NCBI RefSeq assembly: GCF_900101625.1 | Contig: NZ_FMYZ01000007.1 | Coordinates: 248,001-312,000 of the forward strand | Reading direction: 5' to 3' | Origin: Cupriavidus sp. YR651 | Lineage (GTDB): Bacteria; Pseudomonadota; Gammaproteobacteria; Burkholderiales; Burkholderiaceae | Length of the DNA stretch: 64,000 nt | Shown here: positions 1-8,499 of the stretch, in pieces | How the letters are laid out: every line of letters begins with the position of its first letter | Numbering within the stretch: position 1 is the stretch's first letter | Notes under the pieces: model-generated | Seen by the model: the letters and a program-made list of their open reading frames with translations, nothing else | The model's database searches: none | What the model was told of the DNA's origin: nothing | Made by a program: the position numbers and the translations under genes

Positions 1-2
1 TC

Positions 3-638
3 CGCCTGTCCTTTGGTGACCTCGCCCGCGAGGCCTACGTGGCCCGCGTGCAGCTCTGGTCCGACGGCTTCTACACCACGCCCAAGCTGCACTGGGACCA
101 GAGCAAGCTGCACGGCCGGCCGTTCTACTACTTCGCCTACGGCGCCGCGTGCTCCGAGGTACTGGTCGACACGCTGACCGGCGAATGGAAGCTGCTGCGC
201 GCCGATGCCTTGCACGACGCCGGCAAGTCGCTCAACCCCGCCATCGACATCGGCCAGGTGGAAGGCGCGTTCATCCAGGGCATGGGCTGGCTGACGACCG
301 AGGAACTGTGGTGGAACCAGAACGGCAAGCTGATGACGCACGCGCCGTCCACCTACAAGATTCCGACGATCAACGACTGCCCGGAAGCGTTCAACGTGCG
401 GCTGTTCCAGAACCGTAACGTCGAGGACAGCATCCATCGCTCCAAGGCCGTGGGCGAGCCGCCCCTGCTGCTGCCGTTCTCGGTGTTCTTCGCGATCCGC
501 GACGCCATCGCGGCTGTGGGCGACTATCGGATCAACCCGCCGCTGCGCGCCCCGGCGACCAGCGAGGCGATTCTGGACGCCGTGGAAGCCGTGCAAGCCG
601 GCATTGCAACAAGGCAGGAGACGGCGGTTGCCGTCTGA
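3..638 (+). CDS. xdhB: Xanthine dehydrogenase, molybdopterin-binding subunit (C-terminal part)
   Basis: This is the last 211 residues of the large, molybdenum-cofactor-binding subunit of xanthine dehydrogenase, which oxidises hypoxanthine to xanthine and xanthine to urate in the cytoplasm. The frame is open from the first bases of the window, so the 5' end lies outside. Visible family motifs are DAGKSLNP, EGAFIQGMGW and, near the end, KAVGEPP; in this family the Glu of GEPP is the active-site base, so the catalytic half is intact. The stop is followed 10 bases later by xdhC, as expected for an xdhABC operon. The preceding iron-sulfur/FAD subunit is presumably just upstream. A related aldehyde oxidase is less likely given the XdhC and purine neighbours. 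Confidence 0.93.
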   Translation, partial: RLSFGDLAREAYVARVQLWSDGFYTTPKLHWDQSKLHGRPFYYFAYGAACSEVLVDTLTGEWKLLRADALHDAGKSLNPAIDIGQVEGAFIQGMGWLTTEELWWNQNGKLMTHAPSTYKIPTINDCPEAFNVRLFQNRNVEDSIHRSKAVGEPPLLLPFSVFFAIRDAIAAVGDYRINPPLRAPATSEAILDAVEAVQAGIATRQETAVAV

Positions 639-648
639 GGTATCGATC

Positions 649-1641
649 ATGCAGGACGCTCCGCTCAAGCCATTCCATTTCGCCGACGCCGCCCGCCTGG
701 TGCGCGCCGGCGTGCCGGTGGCGATGGTCACCATCGTCGACGTCAAGGGCTCCGCCCCACGCGAGGCCGGCATCCGCATGCTGGTGACGGCCGACGATCT
801 GGTCGGCACGATCGGCGGCGGCCATCTGGAATGGCGCGGCATGGATATCGCGCGCGCGATGTTGTCCGAAGCGCGCCCGCCGCGCCGCATCGAGCGGATT
901 CCGCTCGGACCCGCGCTGGGGCAGTGCTGCGGCGGCGTGGTGCAGCTGGCGTTCGAGGTGCTTGGGCAGGACGACCTGGCGTGGCTCGATGCGGTGGAAG
1001 CGGCCTTCGCGGCCGGCAAGTCGCTGGAACGCACCGTGCGGACCACGGGCGCCATCGCGGTGACGCCGAGCCGCGCGCTGCTGCCTGCGGTGGATCTCGA
1101 AGCCGATGGGGCGTGGACCGATACGCTCGTGCCGGACGAGATGCACGTGGTGTTGTTCGGCGCGGGCCACGTCGGCCATGCGCTGGTCAAGGTGCTGGCC
1201 ACGCTGCCCTGCCGGGTGCACTGGGTCGACGAACGGGACACGCTGTTCCCGGCCGGCCTGCCCGACAACGTGGAGGCCGAAGCGACCGATTCCGCCGAAG
1301 CCGTGGTCGACCAGGCCCCGGCCGGCGCGTACTTCATCGTCATGACGCACAGCCATGCGCTGGACCAGGCGCTGTGCGAGCGGATCTTCCGCCGCACGGA
1401 CTACGCCTACTTCGGGCTGATCGGATCCAGGACCAAGCGCGCAAAGTTCGAGCACCGGATGGCCGAGCACGGGATCGACCCGGCGCGGTTCCCGGAAATG
1501 ACATGTCCCATGGGAGTCTCCGGCATTACGGACAAGGCACCGGCTATGATTGCGGTAGCCATCGTCGCCCAGTTGCTCCAGGTCCGCGACCAGCGCCTTG
1601 CCGCGCTGACCGCGAGCCAGGCGACGGCGATGCATCCGTAA
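649..1641 (+). CDS. xdhC: Xanthine dehydrogenase accessory protein XdhC
   Basis: A 330-residue XdhC/CoxI-family protein. Members bind molybdenum cofactor, promote its sulfuration and insert it into XdhB. The N-terminal XdhC domain shows GTIGGGHLEW near residue 53 and a QCCGG motif near residue 91; the C-terminal half is a Rossmann-like domain with LFGAGHVGHAL near residue 168. I chose the ATG at 649 because it begins the conserved N terminus; a longer reading from 604 would overlap the end of xdhB. It sits directly behind xdhB and ahead of the adenine deaminase, in one apparent purine operon. Confidence 0.95.
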   Translation: MQDAPLKPFHFADAARLVRAGVPVAMVTIVDVKGSAPREAGIRMLVTADDLVGTIGGGHLEWRGMDIARAMLSEARPPRRIERIPLGPALGQCCGGVVQLAFEVLGQDDLAWLDAVEAAFAAGKSLERTVRTTGAIAVTPSRALLPAVDLEADGAWTDTLVPDEMHVVLFGAGHVGHALVKVLATLPCRVHWVDERDTLFPAGLPDNVEAEATDSAEAVVDQAPAGAYFIVMTHSHALDQALCERIFRRTDYAYFGLIGSRTKRAKFEHRMAEHGIDPARFPEMTCPMGVSGITDKAPAMIAVAIVAQLLQVRDQRLAALTASQATAMHP

Positions 1642-1688
1642 CCCGGTGTGACCGCAACCCGGCCGCCGTCAAGACCACAAGAGGCCCC

Positions 1689-2753
1689 ATGACCATCGAT
1701 GCCGCGCTCGCGGACATGATCCGCCGTACCCCAAAGGCCGAACTGCACGTGCATATCGAAGGCACGCTCGAACCCGAGCGCATCTTCAGGCTGGCTCAGC
1801 GCAACAACGTCCAACTGCCGTACCCGAGCGTGGAGGCGCTGCGCGCCGCCTATGCCTTCACCGACCTGCAGTCGTTCCTGGACATCTACTACGCGGGCGC
1901 CAGCGTGCTGCTCACCGAGGAAGATTTCTTCGACATGACGATGGACTACGTCAAGCGCGCCGCCGCCGACAACGTCCGCCATGCCGAGATCTTTTTCGAC
2001 CCGCAGACCCATACCGCGCGCGGCGTGCCGATGGGCGTCGTGATCGACGGCATTGCCGATGCCCTGGCGCAGGCGCGCACGGAGTACGATTTTTCCAGCA
2101 GCCTCATCCTCTGCTTCCTGCGCCACCTGTCCGAAGAGGACGCGTTCGCCACGCTGGAGGCCGCGCTACCGTATCGCGACCGCTTTGTCGGCGTGGGCCT
2201 GGATTCGTCCGAGCGCGGCCATCCGCCCGAGAAGTTCGCCCGGGTGTTTGCGAAGGCGAAGGCACTTGGCCTGCACCTGGTCGCCCATGCCGGCGAGGAA
2301 GGCCCGCCGCAATACGTGACCGATGCGCTGGACATCCTGCATGTGGAACGCATCGACCACGGCGTGCGCGCCATCGAGGACGAGGCGCTCGTGCAGCGCC
2401 TGGCCCGCGAGCGGATCGCGCTGACCGTGTGCCCGCTGTCGAACCAGAAGCTGATGGTCCATCCCGACCTGCGCAATCACCCGATGAAGCGGCTGCTCGA
2501 TGCCGGCGTCGCCGTCACGCTGCACTCGGACGATCCGGCCTACTTCGGCGGCTACATGAACGCGAACTGGGAGGCGTCGTTCGACGCCCTGCCGCTGGAT
2601 GCGGCCGATGCCCACAAGCTCGCGCGCAACAGTTTTGAAGCGGCCTTCCTGCCCCCCGTGCAGAAGGCCGAGTTCCTGGCGGAGGTCGATCACTTCTGGT
2701 CGTCCACGCCCACGTCCCCGCCCGCGACGGCCCCCGTGACTCCCACGACCTGA
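1689..2753 (+). CDS. Adenine deaminase (adenosine deaminase-like family)
   Basis: A 354-residue zinc amidohydrolase of the adenosine/adenine deaminase family, predicted to convert adenine to hypoxanthine and so feed XdhAB. Metal and catalytic motifs are in order: HVHIEGTLEP near residue 19, HAGEEGPPQY near 200, DHGVRA near 222 and HSDDPAYFGGY near 279. The FFDPQTHT and DDPAYFGGY segments match what I recall of the adenine deaminase branch (Pseudomonas type, yeast Aah1) rather than true adenosine deaminase. The start at 1689 follows xdhC by 47 bases; the open frame runs much further upstream but only as a shadow of xdhC. Substrate is inferred from sequence type; many databases would label it adenosine deaminase. 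Confidence 0.85.
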   Translation: MTIDAALADMIRRTPKAELHVHIEGTLEPERIFRLAQRNNVQLPYPSVEALRAAYAFTDLQSFLDIYYAGASVLLTEEDFFDMTMDYVKRAAADNVRHAEIFFDPQTHTARGVPMGVVIDGIADALAQARTEYDFSSSLILCFLRHLSEEDAFATLEAALPYRDRFVGVGLDSSERGHPPEKFARVFAKAKALGLHLVAHAGEEGPPQYVTDALDILHVERIDHGVRAIEDEALVQRLARERIALTVCPLSNQKLMVHPDLRNHPMKRLLDAGVAVTLHSDDPAYFGGYMNANWEASFDALPLDAADAHKLARNSFEAAFLPPVQKAEFLAEVDHFWSSTPTSPPATAPVTPTT

Positions 2754-2828
2754 CCGGGCGCATACCAAGAACGCCGGACGCCTGCGTCCGCCCCCGGGCG
2801 GGGGGTCCGGCCGCCCCGAGACAAGACC

Positions 2829-4163
2829 ATGACGACGACTTCCCCTGCCCCGGGCACCAACGGTGCCGTCACCCGCGCGATCCGCGGCCGCATCCTCCAC
2901 TTTCTGCGCGACCCGCAGTTCCATGAGGATGCCTATGAGTATTGGGAAGACGGCCTGATGATCGTGACGGCCGGTCGCATTGCCGCCGTCGGCCTGTATG
3001 AAGACCTGGCCCGCGACGTCCCAGCCGGCGCGGAGATCGTCGACCACCGCGGCAAGCTGATCGTGCCGGGGTTCATCGACACCCATATCCACTATCCGCA
3101 GACGGATATCATCGCGTCGCCGTCCCCGGGCCTGCTGCACTGGCTGGACACCTACACCTTCCCCGAGGAGCGCCGCTTCAGCGAGCCGGCCTACGCGCGC
3201 GCGGTGGCCGACTTCTTCACGGACGAATTGCTGCGCAACGGCACCACGACAGCAATGGTCTGGAGCACGGTGCACGCCACGTCCGCCGACGCGCTGTTTG
3301 CAGCCAGCCAGGAGCGCAACCTGCGCATGATCACCGGCAAGGTGATGATGGATCGCAACTGCCCGGAATTCCTGCGCGACACGGCCGAGAGTGGCGCGCG
3401 CGATTCCGCCGACCTGATTTCCCGATGGCACAACAAGGACCGACTGGCCTATGCCATCACGCCGCGCTTTGCGCCGACGTCGACCGAAGCGCAGCTTGCC
3501 GCCTGTGGCGAACTGGCCAGGGCCCATCCGGACGCCTTCATCCAGACCCACGTGGCGGAAAACCGCGACGAAGTGAAATGGGTGGCCGAGCTGTTTCCCG
3601 ATGCGCGCAGTTACCTGGACGTCTACGACCGCTACAGCCTGCTGCGCCCGGGCGCCTTCTACGGCCACGCCATCTACCTGGACCCGGAGGACCGCCGCCG
3701 CCTGTCGGATAGCGGCGCCGCCGTGGCGCACTGCCCCACGTCCAACCTGTTCCTGGGCAGCGGCTTCTATGACTTCCACCAGTCGGACGCGCACCGCCTG
3801 AATGTGACGCTGGCGACGGACGTCGGCGGCGGGACATCGTTTTCGATGTTCCGTACGATGAACGCGGCCCACAAGGTGGCGCGCATGGGCGGCTATCACC
3901 TGACCGCGCTGCGCATGTTCTATCTGGCCACGCGCGCCGCCGCGGAGGCACTGGGATGGCAGGACCGCATCGGCAGCTTCAGCGTGGGCTGCGAGGCGGA
4001 TTTCGTGGTGCTGGACCCGGAAGCCACGCCACTGATCGCGCGGCGCAGCAGCCGCTCGGAAACGCTGGAGGAGCAGCTGTTCGCGTTTGCGATGCTGGGC
4101 GATGACCGCGTGGTCGACAACGTCTACATCATGGGCGAGGCCACCCGGGAACTGGCGGTCTGA
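2829..4163 (+). CDS. guaD: Guanine deaminase
   Basis: A 444-residue amidohydrolase that deaminates guanine to xanthine. The TIM-barrel metal motif PGFIDTHIHYPQTD lies near residue 78, THVAEN near 239, HCPTSN near 302 and the final metal-ligand loop TDVGGGTSF near 331. Length and motif order fit bacterial GuaD. It follows the adenine deaminase by 75 bases on the same strand, so adenine and guanine entry into the xanthine dehydrogenase route are encoded together. Nothing in the active-site motifs looks damaged. Confidence 0.95.
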   Translation: MTTTSPAPGTNGAVTRAIRGRILHFLRDPQFHEDAYEYWEDGLMIVTAGRIAAVGLYEDLARDVPAGAEIVDHRGKLIVPGFIDTHIHYPQTDIIASPSPGLLHWLDTYTFPEERRFSEPAYARAVADFFTDELLRNGTTTAMVWSTVHATSADALFAASQERNLRMITGKVMMDRNCPEFLRDTAESGARDSADLISRWHNKDRLAYAITPRFAPTSTEAQLAACGELARAHPDAFIQTHVAENRDEVKWVAELFPDARSYLDVYDRYSLLRPGAFYGHAIYLDPEDRRRLSDSGAAVAHCPTSNLFLGSGFYDFHQSDAHRLNVTLATDVGGGTSFSMFRTMNAAHKVARMGGYHLTALRMFYLATRAAAEALGWQDRIGSFSVGCEADFVVLDPEATPLIARRSSRSETLEEQLFAFAMLGDDRVVDNVYIMGEATRELAV

Positions 4164-4345
4164 TCGTGTGCGGGGGCGGGCGCCCCATGCGACGGTCAGT
4201 GCGCGCTACGCGCCATAATATGGAGCGTTCAAAACGCGCCTTGACCCGAATCAACACAATCGTCATCAAACCCTTCTAGTCTGTCGCATTCGCCCCGCGC
4301 GCCCGTCCCATACTGGCGCGTGCCGACAGACCACTGAAGGCTTTC

Positions 4346-5530
4346 ATGACTGCCCGACCCAGCCATTTTTCACCGGCCATGCCCGGCGAAGCGGTTTCCA
4401 CGCCGCCGGACCTCCGGATCTCGACGCCCCCGCATCGCGACACCAACATCCCCCTGCCCGAACCGATCGCGTTCGAAGCACCCTTTCCCAATCGCAAGAC
4501 CATCCGCAGCTGGCTGATTCCGCTTGGCCAGCGCAGCACGCCGCGCGCGCTGTTCCTGTTCGCGCTCGACTACGCGTTCTTCGCCGCCGTCCTGGCAGGC
4601 GTGGCGCTGGTGCCGCAGTGGTGGGCCAAGACCGGCCTTGGCGTGCTGGCCGGGCTGGTCATCGCACGGCTGTTCATCATCGGCCACGACGCCTGCCACC
4701 AGAGCCTGACGGACCGCCGCGGCCTGAACAAGTGGCTCGGACGGCTGACGTTCCTGCCGTCGCTGACGCCTTACAGCCTGTGGGAAGTCGGCCACAACGT
4801 GGTGCATCACGGCTACACCAACCTCAAGGGTTTCGACTTCGTCTGGGCGCCCTACTCCCTGGAGGAATTCCGTGCGCTGCCGCGCTGGCGTCGTGTGATG
4901 GAACGCGTCTACCGCAACGGATTGGGCGCGGGTCTCTACTACCTGATCGAGATCTGGTGGTGCAAGCTGTTCTTCCCGAGCAAGCGCCAGATGGCCACGC
5001 GCCGCGCCATCTTCCTGTGGGACTGCACGCTCGTGGCGGCCTTCGGCGTCCTGTGGATCGGCGCGCTGGCCTGGCTTGCCGTGGCGACGGGGCAATCGAT
5101 CCTGCTGCTGGTCGGCACCGGCTTCGTGCTGCCGTTCCTGATCTGGAACCTGACGGTCGGCTTTGTGCTGTACGTCCACCACACGCATACCAGCGTGGCC
5201 TGGTACGACACCAAGGCCATGTGGGCCAAGGCACAGCCGTTCGTGTCCACCACGGTTCACCTGCGCTTCCGCTACGGCATCGGCGCCGCGCTCCATCACA
5301 TCATGGAACACACCGCGCATCACGTGGACATGAGCGTGCCGCTCTACCGTCTCAAGCGCGCCCAGGCAATGCTGGAACACGCGCTGCCCGGCCGCATCAT
5401 CATCGAGAACTTCTCGTGGCGCTGGTATTTCCACACCGCGCGCCGCTGCAAGCTCTATGACTTCAAGGCCCTGTGCTGGACCGATTTTCGCGGTCGCCAG
5501 ACCAGCGAGAATTCGCCCGTGCCGGCCTGA
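4346..5530 (+). CDS. Membrane fatty acid desaturase
   Basis: A 394-residue integral membrane di-iron desaturase. The three histidine boxes are present: HDACHQ near residue 115, HNVVHHGYTN near 151 and HHIMEHTAHH near 318. Hydrophobic segments lie around residues 65-110 and 225-275. This pattern fits the acyl-lipid or acyl-CoA desaturase superfamily; which lipid and which position are desaturated cannot be read from the sequence. The N-terminal 45 residues are Pro/Thr-rich and probably disordered. It is separated from guaD by about 180 bases and need not belong to the purine operon; its presence inside the purine island looks incidental. Confidence 0.88.
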   Translation: MTARPSHFSPAMPGEAVSTPPDLRISTPPHRDTNIPLPEPIAFEAPFPNRKTIRSWLIPLGQRSTPRALFLFALDYAFFAAVLAGVALVPQWWAKTGLGVLAGLVIARLFIIGHDACHQSLTDRRGLNKWLGRLTFLPSLTPYSLWEVGHNVVHHGYTNLKGFDFVWAPYSLEEFRALPRWRRVMERVYRNGLGAGLYYLIEIWWCKLFFPSKRQMATRRAIFLWDCTLVAAFGVLWIGALAWLAVATGQSILLLVGTGFVLPFLIWNLTVGFVLYVHHTHTSVAWYDTKAMWAKAQPFVSTTVHLRFRYGIGAALHHIMEHTAHHVDMSVPLYRLKRAQAMLEHALPGRIIIENFSWRWYFHTARRCKLYDFKALCWTDFRGRQTSENSPVPA

Positions 5531-5570
5531 TACGTCACACAACCGCTCTCCCTTGCGCACCACGTGGCGG

Positions 5571-5599
5571 TGGACTTTGTGCACCGCCATCGTTACAAT
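5571..5599 (+). promoter_or_regulatory. Candidate sigma-70 promoter of the riboswitch transcript
   Basis: TGGACT at 5571-5576 and TACAAT at 5594-5599 are separated by 17 bases. Transcription would begin a few bases before the riboswitch. The spacing is ideal and the -10 is good; the -35 is only a partial match. Confidence 0.5.
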
Positions 5600-5605
5600 T
5601 GCGGC

Positions 5606-5815
5606 TTCCATTGGGGAGTAGCCGCCCTGATCTCACCGCGCCGCGCAATGCGGCATCCGGGAGACAGGGGCGTACGTCAACAGACTTGACCGGATACGGT
5701 TATGGCGTACGTAGCTCCGGACCCTGGCAGCCTGCAAGGCCTGCCATGTGTCCAGTGCCTGGCGAGACCGATGACCTCACCTTTCTGGCCGGGCCGGGAA
5801 AGGTGTGCGTCATTG
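5606..5815 (+). promoter_or_regulatory. yybP-ykoY manganese riboswitch
   Basis: The leader carries the conserved elements of the yybP-ykoY aptamer: GGGGAGTAGC at 5613-5622, a CGTCAACA stretch near 5675, and GGCGAGACC at 5761-5769, followed directly by a long hairpin whose arms are 5771-5785 and 5798-5813. In known members the two conserved loops dock and bind Mn2+, raising expression of manganese exporters. The downstream gene is a UPF0016 protein, one of the recognised partner families. The 45 bases from the hairpin to the ATG contain no strong Shine-Dalgarno site, compatible with control of translation, but the switching mechanism is not determinable by eye. Confidence 0.9.
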
Positions 5816-5857
5816 GCATCTCGCGATGCATTGCGGCCCGGTTCACATCCCATAAGA

Positions 5858-6433
5858 ATGGAATCCTTCCTCGTCTCCACAGGTATCGTCGCGCTCGCCG
5901 AAATGGGCGACAAGACGCAATTGCTGTCCCTCGTCCTGGCCGCACGCTACCGGAAACCCATCCCCATCATCCTTGGCATCCTGATCGCCACGCTGGTCAA
6001 TCACGGCTTTGCCGGCGCCCTGGGGGGATGGATCACACAAGTGCTCGGTGCCAACCTGCTGCGCTGGATTCTTGGCCTGGGCTTTATTGCCATGGCCGGC
6101 TGGATGCTGATTCCCGACAAGCTCGATGAAGCCGAGCAGGCCAAGCCGGTCAAGGGCGCCATCGGCATCCTCGGTACCACGATCGTGGCCTTCTTCTTCG
6201 CGGAAATGGGCGACAAGACGCAAATCGCCACCGTGGCGCTGGCCGCGCGCTTTCATGGCGAAGTCATCGCCGTAGTGGCCGGCACCACCTTTGGCATGAT
6301 GCTGGCCAACGCGCCCGCCGTGTTGCTGGGCGATCGCTTTGCCAACAAGATGCCGATCGCCCTCGTGCACAAGATTGCCGCGGCGATTTTCCTGGTGCTG
6401 GGGCTGCTGGCGCTCTTCAATATCGGCGGCTGA
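5858..6433 (+). CDS. UPF0016/TMEM165-family manganese exporter
   Basis: A 191-residue polytopic inner-membrane protein built from two homologous halves, each with the family signature EMGDKTQ (residues 15-21 and about 117-123). Six or so hydrophobic helices are visible. Characterised relatives move divalent or trivalent cations; bacterial members downstream of yybP-ykoY elements (MneA type) export Mn2+. I used the ATG at 5858 because the first EMGDK motif begins 14 residues later and because the region upstream is the riboswitch, although the frame stays open back to 5702. A convergent terminator follows. Confidence 0.9.
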   Translation: MESFLVSTGIVALAEMGDKTQLLSLVLAARYRKPIPIILGILIATLVNHGFAGALGGWITQVLGANLLRWILGLGFIAMAGWMLIPDKLDEAEQAKPVKGAIGILGTTIVAFFFAEMGDKTQIATVALAARFHGEVIAVVAGTTFGMMLANAPAVLLGDRFANKMPIALVHKIAAAIFLVLGLLALFNIGG

Positions 6434-6454
6434 ATACGGCCGCCACGCGCCCAT

Positions 6455-6483
6455 AAAAAAACGGGGCTTTCGCCCCGTTCAAA
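6455..6483. terminator. Bidirectional intrinsic terminator
   Basis: The stem ACGGGGC/GCCCCGT with loop TTTC is preceded by a run of seven A. It lies between the convergent exporter gene and puuD and can serve both, best for puuD on the minus strand. Confidence 0.8.
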
Positions 6484-6556
6484 CCCTCGCCGGTCCGGTA
6501 CTGCTGACTGCCGACTGCACAGCCGCCGGACCGTCGATCACCGATGCCCGGTCAAA

Positions 6557-7768
6557 TCAGTTAGCGGTCTTGGCACCGCCCTCGAACCACTGGCCCAGCA
6601 GCGCGCGCTCATCGTCCGTGATCTGCGTGACGTTGCCCAGCGGCATCGCCTTCTGCTGCACGGCCTGCTGGTAGATCAGCTGTGCATGCGCCTTGATTTC
6701 GTCCACCGTGTCCAGCTTGATGCCCTTGGCGGCGGTTGGCATCATCTTCGGCGCCTCGGCGTGACACTGCACGCAACGCGTATTGATGATTTCCTGCACC
6801 TTCACGAAACTCACCGCATTGGCGGCGTCGGCACCGCCATTGTTGCTGGCCACCTGCTGACGCGGTTGCGGCGCGATCATCACGGCCACCACACCCAGCA
6901 GGGCGACACCGGCAGCCGGCCATGCGACGTTGATCTTGCCCTTGTGCTTCAGGATGAAGAACTGGCGAATCAGCACACCAGCCAGCATGATCAGGATCAG
7001 CACCGCCCAGTTGTACTTGTGCGCGTACGTCATGCTGTAGTGGTTGGACAGCATCGCGAACAGCACCGGCAGCGTGAAGTACGTGTTGTGCACACTGCGC
7101 TGCTTGCCGCGCTTGCCGTGGATAGGGTCCACCGGCTGTCCAGCCTTCAGCGCCGCCACCACCTTGCGCTGGCCCGGGATGATCCACACCAGCACGTTGC
7201 CGCTCATGATCGTCGCGATCATCGCGCCAGTCAGCAGGAACGCCGCGCGACCCGAGAAGATATGGCAGGCCAGATACGCAGCCACCGCCACGTAGATCGC
7301 CACCATGATCCCGACGGTACGGTCACTCTTGCCGAAGACGCGGCAGATCGCGTCATACACCACCCAGCCGATGATCAGGTACGAGATCGCGAAGCCGACC
7401 GCCGCTCCGGGCGACATGTCGAACACGCTCCTGTCGATCAGGTAGGTGCTGGCATTGAACAGGTACAGCACCACTAGCAGGCCAAAGCCCGTCATCCACG
7501 TGGAATATGACTCCCAGTAGAACCAGTGCAGATTCTCCGGCAGGGATTTGGGCGCGGTCAGGTACTTCTGCGGGTTGTAGAAACCGCCGCCGTGCACGGC
7601 CCAGAGTTCGCCGTCAACACCCTTTTCCTGCAGGTCGGGCGCTTGCGGGCGCGTCAGGCTGTTATCCAGCCAGACAAAATAGAACGAGGAACCGATCCAC
7701 GCGATGGCCGTGATGACGTGCACCCAGCGCAGCAGCAGATTGGCCCAGTCGAGAATGTAGCCTTCCAT
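6557..7768 (-). CDS. puuD: Membrane-bound urate oxidase (urate hydroxylase) PuuD with cytochrome c domain
   Basis: A 403-residue protein with about eight transmembrane helices (starting LLLRWVHVITAIAWIGSSFY) and a C-terminal cytochrome c domain carrying the haem-binding motif CVQCH near residue 333. This is the PuuD architecture: urate is oxidised to 5-hydroxyisourate with electrons passed to the respiratory chain instead of to oxygen with peroxide formation as in soluble uricase. An AGGAG Shine-Dalgarno site lies just upstream of the ATG at 7768. It is transcribed after uraH, 32 bases away, so the two successive steps are co-expressed. Confidence 0.93.
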   Translation of the reverse strand: MEGYILDWANLLLRWVHVITAIAWIGSSFYFVWLDNSLTRPQAPDLQEKGVDGELWAVHGGGFYNPQKYLTAPKSLPENLHWFYWESYSTWMTGFGLLVVLYLFNASTYLIDRSVFDMSPGAAVGFAISYLIIGWVVYDAICRVFGKSDRTVGIMVAIYVAVAAYLACHIFSGRAAFLLTGAMIATIMSGNVLVWIIPGQRKVVAALKAGQPVDPIHGKRGKQRSVHNTYFTLPVLFAMLSNHYSMTYAHKYNWAVLILIMLAGVLIRQFFILKHKGKINVAWPAAGVALLGVVAVMIAPQPRQQVASNNGGADAANAVSFVKVQEIINTRCVQCHAEAPKMMPTAAKGIKLDTVDEIKAHAQLIYQQAVQQKAMPLGNVTQITDDERALLGQWFEGGAKTAN

Positions 7769-7800
7769 GACTTGTCTCCTTTATTCCCGTCCGCCTGTCT

Positions 7801-8154
7801 TCAGCTGCCGCGGTAGGTCGAGTACGACCACGGCGACACCAGCAGCGGCACGTGGTAGTGCGCGGCCGTGTCGGCAATGCCGAAGCGCAGCGTCACCACG
7901 TCGAGGAATGCCGGTTCGGGCAACTTGACGCCCTGGGCACGGAAATAGTCGCCGGCGCCGAATTCGAGTTCGTACACGCCCGCCACGAGGTCCGCGCCTT
8001 CCAGCAGAGGCTGGTCGCAACGGCCATCGTGGTTGGTCACGACCCGCTTCAGCGTCTCGCGACGATTGTCGACAATTTTATGAAGAATGACCGACATGGC
8101 CTGCCCGGGCTTGCCGGTTGCCGTGTCGAGAACGTGAGTGGTCAAGCGTCCCAT
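7801..8154 (-). CDS. uraH: 5-hydroxyisourate hydrolase
   Basis: A 117-residue transthyretin-like protein that hydrolyses 5-hydroxyisourate to OHCU. Family marks are the N-terminal LTTHVLDTATGKPG, the HYHVPLL segment and the C-terminal tetrapeptide YRGS, which together supply the active-site residues. It is first in a two-gene minus-strand operon with puuD and diverges from the GntR regulator gene. A perfect ATTGTCGACAAT palindrome lies inside the coding sequence at 8065-8076 (codons for IVDN); it matches the operator motif upstream but could be chance. Confidence 0.95.
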   Translation of the reverse strand: MGRLTTHVLDTATGKPGQAMSVILHKIVDNRRETLKRVVTNHDGRCDQPLLEGADLVAGVYELEFGAGDYFRAQGVKLPEPAFLDVVTLRFGIADTAAHYHVPLLVSPWSYSTYRGS

Positions 8155-8298
8155 CCTGTTCTTCCTTTGGAGTGTGGGTTGTGAGGGGCGCCGCTGCCTT
8201 CACTAGCACCATTTGTGGGAATGGTGCCCGCTCGGTACGTGTTTTAACGCATCCCGGCGCTGGATTGGTGCGTGGCGACAATGCGCCTGCCCTATCCC

Positions 8299-8389
8299 GT
8301 TGACAACTCGGTGATTACCCGTAGTTGTCGAAAACCGTGGTCGGTTTTGTTGACAATAGTGCTTGCATATCCAAATAATTGTCAACAAT
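8299..8389. promoter_or_regulatory. Operator cluster and promoter region between uraH and the GntR gene
   Basis: Four copies of an ATTGTNNACAAT-like palindrome are visible: a degenerate one around GTTGACAAC (8299-8307), GTTGTCGAAAAC (8324-8335), TTTGTTGACAAT (8346-8357) and a perfect ATTGTCAACAAT (8378-8389). The last two are centred 32 bases apart, three helical turns. A plus-strand promoter TTGACA (8350-8355), 18 bases, AATAAT (8374-8379) is buried in them, so binding would block the regulator's own promoter. The motif fits operators of the FadR/FCD group of GntR proteins. Binding is inferred. Confidence 0.65.
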
Positions 8390-8499
8390 TTTTAGATCCA
8401 CGAGCCCATATGACCGACATCAAGACCCGTGATGTTCAGCCTGTGACCACTCGATAGGATCGCTGACCATCGCCTCTACTCCTTTTGCGAGTGCCCAGG

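Noticed and set aside
532..1635. Long minus-strand open frame opposite xdhC
   Set aside because: Shadow of a GC-rich gene; His/Arg-rich composition and no family similarity.
2166..3899. 577-codon minus-strand frame opposite the deaminase genes
   Set aside because: Overlaps two well-supported genes on the other strand and has low-complexity Arg/Val/Gly content.
5702..5857. N-terminal extension of the UPF0016 protein
   Set aside because: The sequence is the riboswitch; the conserved protein begins at 5858.
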